Shown here one piece after another: positions 1 to 7,705 of a DNA stretch of 24,010 nucleotides (within the stretch, counting starts at the first letter, position 1; each line of letters opens with the position of its first letter). The notes beneath the pieces were generated by a model. The model worked only from the letters and a program-made list of their open reading frames with translations, was not told the origin of the DNA and made no database searches. Source of the stretch: a virus; the IMG/VR virus record IMGVR_UViG_3300035145_000988, positions 1 through 24,010 of that record; one strand, written 5' to 3'. The position numbers and the translations under genes are program-made.

Positions 1-1819
1 ACGTTACAGTAGCACCAGAAATCGTAATAGATGCTGCTACATTTGTATTCCAAACAGGAGAACCAAGAATAGGTACTACCTGAACATCCCAATATGTTGG
101 TGCATTGGTGTCATCAATATCAGCAACTTGATAAAAACCTTGTGTAAAGTTTGTATCGTTTGTATCATCCAGGTAAATGTATGTACCACCAGGGATGATA
201 GTTGTTGGATCGTTTGATGTTCTAAACTTGTTACTGCCAGAAGTTGCTGTAATTGTTACACCAAGAGAACTTCCAACAGCAGCATTAGTGATATAATTAA
301 ATTGTTCACCCTCAACAAAGGAACCACTTGTCAGGCGAACGTCAATAGTACCAGCAACATATGCACTAGCACCTGTAGTTGTGGCAAATGTGACACCATC
401 AACTAATGCTCTTGCACCAGTGTTGACACCAACAACTTCTACGCCAGTTTGTAGATTTGCAAGACCTGTGTTCTGCTGGAAACCAACACGGAAACGATCT
501 GGTCCAAAAATCTGGTGACCGATTGGGAACTGAACACCAAAGTCTCCATTGACTTCTTTATCAAGCAGAACTCTTTGCTTATCGTCGAAGACCATAGCAA
601 AGTCCCAGGTTGCAACTGGGTCACCATTTGCGTCAATTTGGTCTCTATAAGTTACGCCAATAACATAGTTCTTATCACCAAACTTGACAATGTGCTTGCC
701 AGGATTTCTTGGTCTGATGATTACAAGACGTAGGTTGTCACCAACGATCGAACAATCAGGTGGTAGAGAGATTGGGTTATCTTCTAGATAATCACCACCA
801 GAAACGATGATAGATTCTTTAACACCAGGAGTTGACCACGCTAACTGCGCTGCTTTCTTGATCGTTCTAACTGGGTTAACTGCAGAACGACCATCGTTCA
901 AGTCAGAACCAATCTGCTCAGAAACATAGATACGACCACCAACGTCATTCGTTGCTAGGTTGAGGACGTATTCTGTAGTTGCAATCTTGTCTGTTCTATC
1001 TCCAAGCAAAGGAGTAATAGAACGTGGATAGATACCTGCTTCACCAGTTTCGCCATACTTGAATGCACCAGTATCATTCGATCTGAAACCAATGTGCTTG
1101 AAATTAACTTCTCCGTTTTGTACAATACCGTCAACATGTACAGGCGCGGTAACACCTGTTTGTCCAGTGTTTAATGCTTGATAAACATTAGCACCAAAAT
1201 ATCTGTACTGGTTTTCTTGAATAATAACATTGGAATCCCATAGGGTTCCAGTGCCATTCATATAAGTCTTGAGGTTTGGACCTCTGAGGTTTAGGTCTGG
1301 AGTAACAAAGTTGTCAATGTCCAGGTTGAGAATTCTCGCCGTATCAGAAATGATAGACGTTGAGGTTCTAATAGCACCGTTGATGTCAAGTTCAAAGTCA
1401 ACAGTATCAAGTACAGCATCTGCAGTAGCACCGTTACCATTACCACCAGAAATTGTTACTGTAGGAGCAGACGTGTAACCAGAACCAGGATTATTAATCG
1501 CAATGTTAATAACCTGACCATTGAAGATAAATGCAGACGCTAGAGCTTGTACACCACCTGCTAAATTTGGTGGTCCAAGAGTAACAGAAGGAGCTGTGCT
1601 ATAACCAGAACCACCAGTGAGAACATTAACCTCGTTAACTCTTTCTCCAGTTCTGTTAATACCAACACGGGGCAAACCCGTATTAGTGTCTAACTGAGTT
1701 CTCAAGATTTCTCGTTCGAGAGATCCTGTGCCTCCTCTAATAGTAAGTTCGTTATCACCGATGAGTTTTGGTTGTTGACCTCTTACAAACTCTTTATCGG
1801 AATTGATGTTGAAACTCAT
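1..1819 (-). CDS. Fibre/tailspike-like structural protein with beta-helix segment (partial; C-terminus beyond left edge)
   Basis: The minus-strand frame starts at the ATG 1817-1819 and is open to the left edge, giving 606 residues with no stop; I translated it by hand. The N-terminus (FVRGQQPKL, LTIRGGTGSLEREILRTQLD, LPRVGINRTGE) resembles N-terminal regions of marine T4-like fibre proteins. Two GxGY repeats follow: GGSGYSTAPSVTL (Tyr73) and NPGSGYTSAPTVTISGGNG. At about residues 298-345, GRIYVSEQIGSDLNDGRSA and VRTIKKAAQLAW, followed by IIVSGGDYLE and NPISLPPDCSIVGD, form the opening pattern of right-handed parallel beta-helix proteins (pectate-lyase-like fold). That fold is used by phage tailspikes, sometimes with polysaccharide-degrading activity; no catalytic site can be judged from the visible part. 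The start has only a weak Shine-Dalgarno (GGCAGGCACC), 40 nt after the 166-residue gene and behind a late-promoter-like box. Confidence 0.83.
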   Translation of the reverse strand, partial: MSFNINSDKEFVRGQQPKLIGDNELTIRGGTGSLEREILRTQLDTNTGLPRVGINRTGERVNEVNVLTGGSGYSTAPSVTLGPPNLAGGVQALASAFIFNGQVINIAINNPGSGYTSAPTVTISGGNGNGATADAVLDTVDFELDINGAIRTSTSIISDTARILNLDIDNFVTPDLNLRGPNLKTYMNGTGTLWDSNVIIQENQYRYFGANVYQALNTGQTGVTAPVHVDGIVQNGEVNFKHIGFRSNDTGAFKYGETGEAGIYPRSITPLLGDRTDKIATTEYVLNLATNDVGGRIYVSEQIGSDLNDGRSAVNPVRTIKKAAQLAWSTPGVKESIIVSGGDYLEDNPISLPPDCSIVGDNLRLVIIRPRNPGKHIVKFGDKNYVIGVTYRDQIDANGDPVATWDFAMVFDDKQRVLLDKEVNGDFGVQFPIGHQIFGPDRFRVGFQQNTGLANLQTGVEVVGVNTGARALVDGVTFATTTGASAYVAGTIDVRLTSGSFVEGEQFNYITNAAVGSSLGVTITATSGSNKFRTSNDPTTIIPGGTYIYLDDTNDTNFTQGFYQVADIDDTNAPTYWDVQVVPILGSPVWNTNVAASITISGATVT

Positions 1820-1851
1820 GGTGCCTGCCAGCCCTAATTATCCTCAGTTAT

Positions 1852-1858
1852 TATTTAG
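1852..1858 (-). promoter_or_regulatory. Late-promoter-like box CTAAATA before the left-edge gene
   Basis: The minus strand reads TAAGCTAAATAATAACTGAGG directly after the stop of the 166-residue gene. CTAAATA is identical to the box before the 2,698-residue gene and close to T4 TATAAATA. It ends 32 nt before the ATG at 1819. The match to the other two gaps in motif, strand and spacing supports a late promoter. Confidence 0.55.
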
Positions 1859-1859
1859 C

Positions 1860-2360
1860 TTATACCCAATCAATACTAACAACTTTGGTGTGTGCTATCC
1901 ACTTGATTGTGTTTGTAGTACCTGCTCTAGTGGTTGTATAACTGAATCTGTTCGTAGAACCTAAAGGTTGAATGTCCCAAGTTTGACCAGTAGGAATATC
2001 ATCTTTGATAACTGTTCTCATTGTAGATAATACAGATGTACTACCAACTGCATCACAGAAAACAGCACTCTCAAGTTTTGCAGAGTAGATTGTTCCTTGT
2101 GGATTTACACCAATGATGTGTGCTGTGACAAAATTGATAGTATTACTTTCGATTACAATCTGAGTACCAACAGTATCTAATTGCAGAACAGCAGTGTTGA
2201 TACCTCTAAGAATATACTCAGTTGTTTTACTGTCAGAATATACAGAGTTTTTAATCTCAAGGGTATTGAGATCTTTAGCATTTCGCAATTCATCGACAAC
2301 AGTAGTCTTGTCGATGGAAAATCCACCAACGGAATCAAACTTTTCTCTTGTGGTTGCCAT
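1860..2360 (-). CDS. Small beta-rich virion protein (166 aa)
   Basis: This 166-residue protein starts one base after the stop of the 1,713-residue gene, so the two are translationally coupled; the upstream AAGAACTAAG is a poor Shine-Dalgarno. The N-terminal part (residues 1-45) is partly helical, with KTTVVDELRNAKDLNTLEIK. Residues from about 75 on alternate strand-like stretches and turns: FVTAHIIGVNPQGTIYSAKL, RTVIKDDIPTGQTW, RFSYTTTRAGTTNTIKWIAH. This layout is typical of small beta-sandwich modules of phage fibres and connectors and is loosely similar to the C-terminus of the preceding 1,713-residue protein. There is no signal peptide, membrane segment or catalytic motif. It is probably a virion or fibre-associated protein; I cannot assign a T4 counterpart. 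Confidence 0.75.
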   Translation of the reverse strand: MATTREKFDSVGGFSIDKTTVVDELRNAKDLNTLEIKNSVYSDSKTTEYILRGINTAVLQLDTVGTQIVIESNTINFVTAHIIGVNPQGTIYSAKLESAVFCDAVGSTSVLSTMRTVIKDDIPTGQTWDIQPLGSTNRFSYTTTRAGTTNTIKWIAHTKVVSIDWV

Positions 2361-2361
2361 C

Positions 2362-5300
2362 TTAGTTCTTAGTTACGTTGGATACAAAGGTAATGTTGAC
2401 ACTTTCTGTTGGGTTGATTGGTCCCAACTCTACATTGATCTTAACTTCATTAGTTGCGGTGTACTCAAAAGTAGGAATAATAAGTTGTGTTCCAGTTCTG
2501 ACATTACCATACTCTGTATGGAATACGTCGCTACCATTATCTATAACACCAAACTCGAAGAATTCTTTATCTCCGCTAGTTGGGTTCTTCGCAACTACAA
2601 CAACTTTTGCTCCACAATCAGTTGCACTAGCATAAATTGTAGAACTTCCGTTGTTTGTGGTTCCTTTAACTAGAGTAATATCTTCGGTTAGAATTCTGAC
2701 ATCGTTAAGTTCAAACTCCTTGAGATCACCATCAAAGACCTTAACTCCATTAAAGTTGCCAGTACCAAATGTTGTATTAAAATATACATCTCCTTGGTTG
2801 TCTAGTCTTAGAACAGGATCAACTGTCAATCCAGCAGACAAACCAAGATCGAAGTATTGCTTGGATGTATGAAGGAATGTTGTGGTGACAGAAGTATTAT
2901 CAAGTGTTGTTTCTGCACTGTTAAATGTCATTAGATTTGCAGTAATCTCAAACTGATTACTTGTTTGAGATCTGATAGTATCTACACTGAAGAAATCAAG
3001 TGCGGTTGTGGTGAGTTGTAATGTATTGTTTCCATCATTGTAGAAGTACAAGATGTTTTCATTTTGTCCAGGAGCAGTCTCTGGAATAATGTAAGTGTTT
3101 TGATCAACGTCTTTAACTCCACCAAGTGAACCCCAGTTACCATTGTTATCATATCCTTCAAACTGACTGGAAGTTGTATTAAATCTAATAGATCCAGTTT
3201 CTGCTGCACCACGTTGTGTATCTGCACCAACAGGAATAACAAAAGATGTCTGTGCGTCAACCTTGAGTTTCTTACCAGAGTTAGGTCTGATGATGATATC
3301 ACTAATGTCACTTGACATTACGTTTGCTAGGAACCTCAGTTCTCCAGAAACTACAAGAGGAACATCGCCAAGAGGTCCAACTCTTACTTCTTCAACACCA
3401 TTAAATTCTACTGCTGCTACTGCAAGAGAATTCCAGGTAAGTTCTGCTGTGTTGTTTGGTTGAGCACCAGTTGTATGTGTTGGTTCATTACCAGAACTAG
3501 CAGTGACACCTGCTTGAGTTACTTCATAAACATTATTTCTGTAAGCAACAAACTGTCCTACAGTTACAGGTGTGTTAGCAGTCCATTGTGTAAATGCAGG
3601 AGCGTTTACATTATACGAGGAAATAGTCCTCATATTAACAAACTGAAGTGCAGTAGGTGTTACCTTCAGAGTATTAATGTTATCATTGATAAACCATAGT
3701 GTGTTATCATTAGCACCTACAGTTTCTTCTGCTTTGATATAGGTGTTGCCATCTAGGTCACGAACACCACCCAAGGAAGACCATGCTGAGTTAGTGCCAT
3801 TGTAACCTTCATACTGTTGTGTCTCAGTATTATATCTGATAAGACCATCAACCAATTGGTTTGAAGGAGGTCTTGCTGCAGTATTACCAACAGGAATTCT
3901 AATTGCACTGTCTGTATTGACATTTGCAATTCTACCAGGAGCAGGTTTTAGAATTAGATCATTGGATCCAAGAGAACGGAACTCATTGGTTTCAATCTCA
4001 AGTTGGTCATTAACACTAACTTTACCAAATGTTTTTAGTTCTCCTTGTGTAGATAGATCACCAGAAGTTAAAGAGATTGATAGAGTTGATTGTTGAGTTG
4101 CACTATCAAAAATATCAACGTTTGATGAAATCAAGAACGAACCTGCTGTGGTCAGTGTAATACCACCAGCAGCATTATTAATATTGGTGACTGCCAAATC
4201 TGTGCCAGCAATATCAGGAGCAGTTAATGTTCCAGAGATATTACCAGTAGCACCCGCTACTTCACCAGTTGCGGTGACGTTAATTGCAGTAAGTTCTCCA
4301 CTATTAACATCAGACTTAACAATATCTGTACTTACAACAGATTGAACTGTAATCTCTGCTCCAGATCCAAAAGATCTTGGGTTGTTTGGATCTGGTGTTA
4401 ATGTTGCTGCAGTAGTAAATCTAAAACCAGCATCATCATCACCATTTGCACCTTGATCATAGTAATAAAGTGTTGGTGTATTAGCAGTTACCTTAAGTGT
4501 AAGTGAATTGCTTTCGCGCTTTACACCATCGAGATATTCAGAACCTGTAAAAGTTAGAATTGCTGTGCCAGCACCAGTTGGCAAAGTGTCCAATGTAACC
4601 TGTGTTGCACTATCAATAGATGCAATCTTAGTTCCTGTTGCTAGAGTACCGTTTCCAGTTGCGGTAACTTCCATACCAACAACCAAGTTGGTTACGTTGG
4701 CAAGTGTGACAGTTAAAGAAGTGTCATCTAACGTAGTAGAGAAACCTGTATATACAGAAGGTGCTTTGTCTCCACCCTCAAATGCTGATAGAGCAAAGTT
4801 TGCGCTTGCATTAGAAGCATCTGATAGATCAAACAGATAACTATCACCAACATAGAGTGTTAGATCAGGAGCAAGTACATCATCAATAAAGATTTTCTTA
4901 TCTGTTCCAATAGCAGTTGCTGTCGCGACAGAATATGTGTTTGCTGTGCTACCATTGAAGATAACATTATTACCAGCAGCAAAGTCTGTATCAACGCCTT
5001 GAGTTGTATCAGCAACAACAACTGATGTAATATTACTTCCAGAAGTTAGGATGCCAACAACATCAACAGGAGTAAATGAAGTTACACTATCAATCTGAAT
5101 ACTAAGATCATCTGCAGGTGAAGCACCACCAACTAAATTACCAGCAACGGTAACTGTTTCTTGTGCTACATATCCGAAACCAGCATTAGCACCTACGACT
5201 ACACTAGCATTACCGAATGAATCACGAGTTACATCAATTGTAAGTCCTGTACCAGAACCACCAGTAGCAGCAACTCCAGTGTAAGTTGAATCTGCTTGTG

Positions 5301-7503
5301 CTAGAATTGTAGTGCCACTCAGTAAAATAGCAGATGCAACACTACCATCTCTTTTCTTAATTTCTTGTCCAACAGAAACTGCGGAAGTAGGAACAGATCC
5401 ACTAAATGTTAGTGTCTGTGTTGGGAAGAATTTAACTACTTTAGTATTTGGTTGTACTAGGTCAGTAGGAGAAACTGTGAGTAAATCACCAACAGAGTAA
5501 CCATTACCTCCTTCAGTTACTTCTACTTGACTAATTGCACCTAGAACATCAACTCGATAAGAGAATGCTGTTGTTCCTACACCAAATGCTGGTTGGAAAG
5601 ATAGAGTTGCAGTACCAGGAGCGGTAGGTGCTGTGCTAAGAGAAACCGTTAAAGTTGCAGCGTCTACGTTACTAACAGTTGTTCCTGTAGCGAGAGTACC
5701 AGTACCACCAGTTTGAACAATACTGTCACCAATAGTAATACCAGTTACAGAGGTTAATACAATATCTGTTAGGTTTGGTGAAGAGAATGTCAGACTTGCA
5801 GCACCAGAGCTGTCTGCTGGGAATGACATTGTTAGTGTTGTTGCACTATCAATAGATTGAATAGTTGCACCCTGTGCGACAAATCCAATGTCACCTTGAC
5901 CATTGAAGATGTTCATTCCAACCGTAAGACTGGAAGTATCAGCAATTGTAATTTGTGATTGTCCTTGGGTCAGGGTTGTATTAATACCAGAGATTGAACC
6001 AGGAAGAACTGTAGTTAAACCAGATACTCCTGTTGGCAGTGCTAGAAGATCTCCTACAGTATATCCAGAACCATATGTAGATACGGCAAAGTCAGCAATA
6101 GTTCCAGGTGATGTAGTTGAAGTAAATGCAAATCCAGAACCAAATCCACCAAAGAAAGAACTACTAATACCAAGTACATCATTTACCAGATAGTTTTGAC
6201 CACTGGAATTAACAGCAACGTTAGTAACACTACTTGTATAACTTACAGTGCTGATAGTGTATACTGCACCAGTACCACCACCAATTTGACCATCGATAAA
6301 CATGATCTGGTCACCAACACCATAACCAGTACCTGCTTGTGTAAATGATACAGTGTCTAGTTCTCCATTTGCATTGATTACAACATCAGCAGTTGCTCCT
6401 CTACCAGCAGTTGTTGTAGAACCAGAGACAACGGTAATATTGTTACCCATGCCAGCGTGCTGGGAACATTCATATCCAATTCCCTGAGCACCAGCAGTGT
6501 CATGAATAACGAGATCAACAAATGCACCTGCGTTTCCTTCTACACCAAATGTAACTACAGTAAAATCAGCAGCAGGCAGTGCGTCTAAAACACCTGCACC
6601 ACGGAAATAAATCGGATGCCCAGTCATACTGGCATCAGAAATATCAAATCTATATGTGTTACCAATCTCTAATGTTGGAGTTGGTCTAGTAACACCATCA
6701 ATTACATATTCATATGGGGTTACACCGCCGTCTCCAATTGAGGTAACAACAAAAGTTTGTCTTGGTACGTTATAAACATCAACAGCGTTATAACTTCCTG
6801 TTGTATAACCAGATCCAGGAGTTGATGCAGAACCACCAAGATTAGTAGTACCAGTTACAGTAACATCAAAAGTTGCACCTGTACCAGAACCACCAGTAGC
6901 AGGAACAGATGTATATGATCCAGGTGGATAACCAGAACCAGCATTAGTAATACCACCTAACAATTCTGGAACGTTAAATTCGCATGTAGCTCCAGTGCCA
7001 TTACCACCAATTAGATCAATACCAGTGTAGTTTTGACCAGGAACGTAGTTTGCACCAATATTGAGAACAGTACCAGCAAATCCTACAACGGTGATAGTTG
7101 CTTCACCACCGTCACCAGTACCACCAATGAAAGGAACCTCTGTATAATCACCTTCGTCATATCCAGAACCAGTGTTAGAAACTAGAAGTCCAGCAGTCTC
7201 AAGATTATTCTTTTGAACAACAAAATCTTTATAAGACGTAAGTCTGATATCAGAAATATCAAACAGTCTTTTTGTATTAGCAACAAACCCAATTGTATCG
7301 AGAGCAGGTCTGTAAATACCAAGCTCAGCGTCAGAAGTGAACGCTAGTGACGGAGCTAACCTAGTACCATCTCCAAGTTTTAAGTTGCCAGTTGATAGAT
7401 CACTACCACCTTGCGTTACGTTAAAGATTGACGTTGCAATCTCGTTAATTTTTACCCTTTGCTGTTCAAAGGTGTCGGTACGTGCGACATTAATTGCTGG
7501 CAT
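2362..7503 (-). CDS. Mosaic tail-fibre-like structural protein (1,713 aa) with cupredoxin-like domains
   Basis: The N-terminus (INVARTDTFEQQRVKINEIA, then GNLKLGDGTRLAPSLAF and LGIYRP) is typical of fibre-like proteins of marine myoviruses. Domains in order are GxGY repeats (about 108-240); a cupredoxin-like domain with His296, Cys346, His349 and Met352; GxGY-vGD repeats (about 380-510); two GM/SIDS repeats (about 505-640); more GxGY modules; a second, degenerate cupredoxin-like domain split by a third GM/SIDS repeat (about 870-1025); two tandem fibre repeats of about 115 residues (about 1173-1288 and 1396-1510); and a C-terminal beta-sandwich-like segment including DNGSDVFHTEYGNVRTG. The start has GAGAG about 10 nt upstream, inside the 68-residue gene that it overlaps by 14 nt. 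The next gene starts one base after its TAA. It lies in the gp9-gp12 region by synteny; a host-contact or fibre-attachment role is inferred. Confidence 0.85.
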   Translation of the reverse strand: MPAINVARTDTFEQQRVKINEIATSIFNVTQGGSDLSTGNLKLGDGTRLAPSLAFTSDAELGIYRPALDTIGFVANTKRLFDISDIRLTSYKDFVVQKNNLETAGLLVSNTGSGYDEGDYTEVPFIGGTGDGGEATITVVGFAGTVLNIGANYVPGQNYTGIDLIGGNGTGATCEFNVPELLGGITNAGSGYPPGSYTSVPATGGSGTGATFDVTVTGTTNLGGSASTPGSGYTTGSYNAVDVYNVPRQTFVVTSIGDGGVTPYEYVIDGVTRPTPTLEIGNTYRFDISDASMTGHPIYFRGAGVLDALPAADFTVVTFGVEGNAGAFVDLVIHDTAGAQGIGYECSQHAGMGNNITVVSGSTTTAGRGATADVVINANGELDTVSFTQAGTGYGVGDQIMFIDGQIGGGTGAVYTISTVSYTSSVTNVAVNSSGQNYLVNDVLGISSSFFGGFGSGFAFTSTTSPGTIADFAVSTYGSGYTVGDLLALPTGVSGLTTVLPGSISGINTTLTQGQSQITIADTSSLTVGMNIFNGQGDIGFVAQGATIQSIDSATTLTMSFPADSSGAASLTFSSPNLTDIVLTSVTGITIGDSIVQTGGTGTLATGTTVSNVDAATLTVSLSTAPTAPGTATLSFQPAFGVGTTAFSYRVDVLGAISQVEVTEGGNGYSVGDLLTVSPTDLVQPNTKVVKFFPTQTLTFSGSVPTSAVSVGQEIKKRDGSVASAILLSGTTILAQADSTYTGVAATGGSGTGLTIDVTRDSFGNASVVVGANAGFGYVAQETVTVAGNLVGGASPADDLSIQIDSVTSFTPVDVVGILTSGSNITSVVVADTTQGVDTDFAAGNNVIFNGSTANTYSVATATAIGTDKKIFIDDVLAPDLTLYVGDSYLFDLSDASNASANFALSAFEGGDKAPSVYTGFSTTLDDTSLTVTLANVTNLVVGMEVTATGNGTLATGTKIASIDSATQVTLDTLPTGAGTAILTFTGSEYLDGVKRESNSLTLKVTANTPTLYYYDQGANGDDDAGFRFTTAATLTPDPNNPRSFGSGAEITVQSVVSTDIVKSDVNSGELTAINVTATGEVAGATGNISGTLTAPDIAGTDLAVTNINNAAGGITLTTAGSFLISSNVDIFDSATQQSTLSISLTSGDLSTQGELKTFGKVSVNDQLEIETNEFRSLGSNDLILKPAPGRIANVNTDSAIRIPVGNTAARPPSNQLVDGLIRYNTETQQYEGYNGTNSAWSSLGGVRDLDGNTYIKAEETVGANDNTLWFINDNINTLKVTPTALQFVNMRTISSYNVNAPAFTQWTANTPVTVGQFVAYRNNVYEVTQAGVTASSGNEPTHTTGAQPNNTAELTWNSLAVAAVEFNGVEEVRVGPLGDVPLVVSGELRFLANVMSSDISDIIIRPNSGKKLKVDAQTSFVIPVGADTQRGAAETGSIRFNTTSSQFEGYDNNGNWGSLGGVKDVDQNTYIIPETAPGQNENILYFYNDGNNTLQLTTTALDFFSVDTIRSQTSNQFEITANLMTFNSAETTLDNTSVTTTFLHTSKQYFDLGLSAGLTVDPVLRLDNQGDVYFNTTFGTGNFNGVKVFDGDLKEFELNDVRILTEDITLVKGTTNNGSSTIYASATDCGAKVVVVAKNPTSGDKEFFEFGVIDNGSDVFHTEYGNVRTGTQLIIPTFEYTATNEVKINVELGPINPTESVNITFVSNVTKN
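2975..3985 (-). repeat. Two tandem fibre repeats of about 115 residues in the 1,713-aa protein
   Basis: Copy 1 (about 3640-3985) and copy 2 (about 2975-3318) share this order: IIP/IRIPVG, then G-(L/S)IR(Y/F)NT, (Y/F)EGY, W-SLGGV(R/K)D, NTYI, (L)-F-ND-NTL and TTALxF. A linker of about 105 residues separates them. This pattern is common in phage fibre shafts and probably marks repeated beta-structured segments. Confidence 0.7.
4425..4895 (-). other. Degenerate second cupredoxin-like domain interrupted by a GM/SIDS repeat
   Basis: The frame KIFIDDVLAPDLTLYVG, then GDSYLFDLSDASN, mirrors the first domain (EYVIDGVTRPTPTLEIG, GNTYRFDISDASM). The ligand sites are absent: GHPIYF is replaced by SANFAL, and GYECSQHAGMG by LYYYDQGANG. 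A GM/SIDS repeat (about 4549-4725) sits between the two halves, as if inserted into a loop. Confidence 0.55.
6410..6745 (-). other. Cupredoxin-like domain with complete His/Cys/His/Met set (in the 1,713-aa protein)
   Basis: The segment runs from YEYVIDGVTRPTPTLEIG through GNTYRFDISDASMTGHPIYF to GYECSQHAGMGNNITVV. The order His296 (codon 6616-6618), Cys346 (6466-6468), His349 (6457-6459), Met352 (6448-6450) matches type-1 copper proteins. The C-x2-H-x2-M spacing is that of amicyanin, and the GHP segment occupies the place of the first copper histidine. Metal binding is inferred. Confidence 0.65.
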
Positions 7504-7696
7504 TTTTTACTAACTCTCGTAGAAGGGACTTAATTTCAGAGATTTCATTCTTCAACATATTTATGTCGTCTAACGCGGAACCTAGCTGCTGAGATTTACG
7601 CCTCGCAGCTATAGCAGAATCGTCACGATTGATGATGGCACCTGTGTTTTGGTCCCTTACGAGACCATCATGCCCTTCAACTTTGATGTAACTCAT
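7490..7696 (-). CDS. Small coiled-coil protein between two giant structural genes
   Basis: This 68-residue protein has no membrane segment or signal peptide. Its N-terminus, MSYIKVEGHDGLVRDQNTGA, resembles small conserved proteins found next to structural genes in T4-like cyanophages (recollection, not searched). Residues about 42-65 (DDINMLKNEISEIKSLLREL) have hydrophobic heptad spacing typical of a short coiled coil. It starts 9 nt after the stop of the 2,698-residue gene, and its last 14 nt overlap the start of the 1,713-residue gene, so the two are probably translationally coupled. No strong Shine-Dalgarno is seen before its ATG, which also suggests coupling to the upstream gene. Possible roles include an assembly factor or chaperone for the adjacent fibre-like protein, or a minor virion protein; neither is shown by the sequence. 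Confidence 0.8.
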   Translation of the reverse strand: MSYIKVEGHDGLVRDQNTGAIINRDDSAIAARRKSQQLGSALDDINMLKNEISEIKSLLRELVKNASN

Positions 7697-7705
7697 GCGC
7701 GGAAC

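Noticed and set aside
2194-2673. Plus-strand open frame of 159 codons
   Set aside because: It lies antisense to the ends of two well-supported minus-strand genes, has no family resemblance, and has the odd composition of a shadow frame.
2982-3311. Second minus-strand frame of 109 codons inside the 1,713-aa gene
   Set aside because: It is out of frame with a gene whose tandem fibre repeats lie exactly here; no start signal or recognisable content.
5100-7200. Repeated accaccag-type DNA motifs as a CRISPR array or intergenic repeat
   Set aside because: Spacing is irregular and all copies are in frame, encoding glycine-rich GxGY repeats in one long gene.
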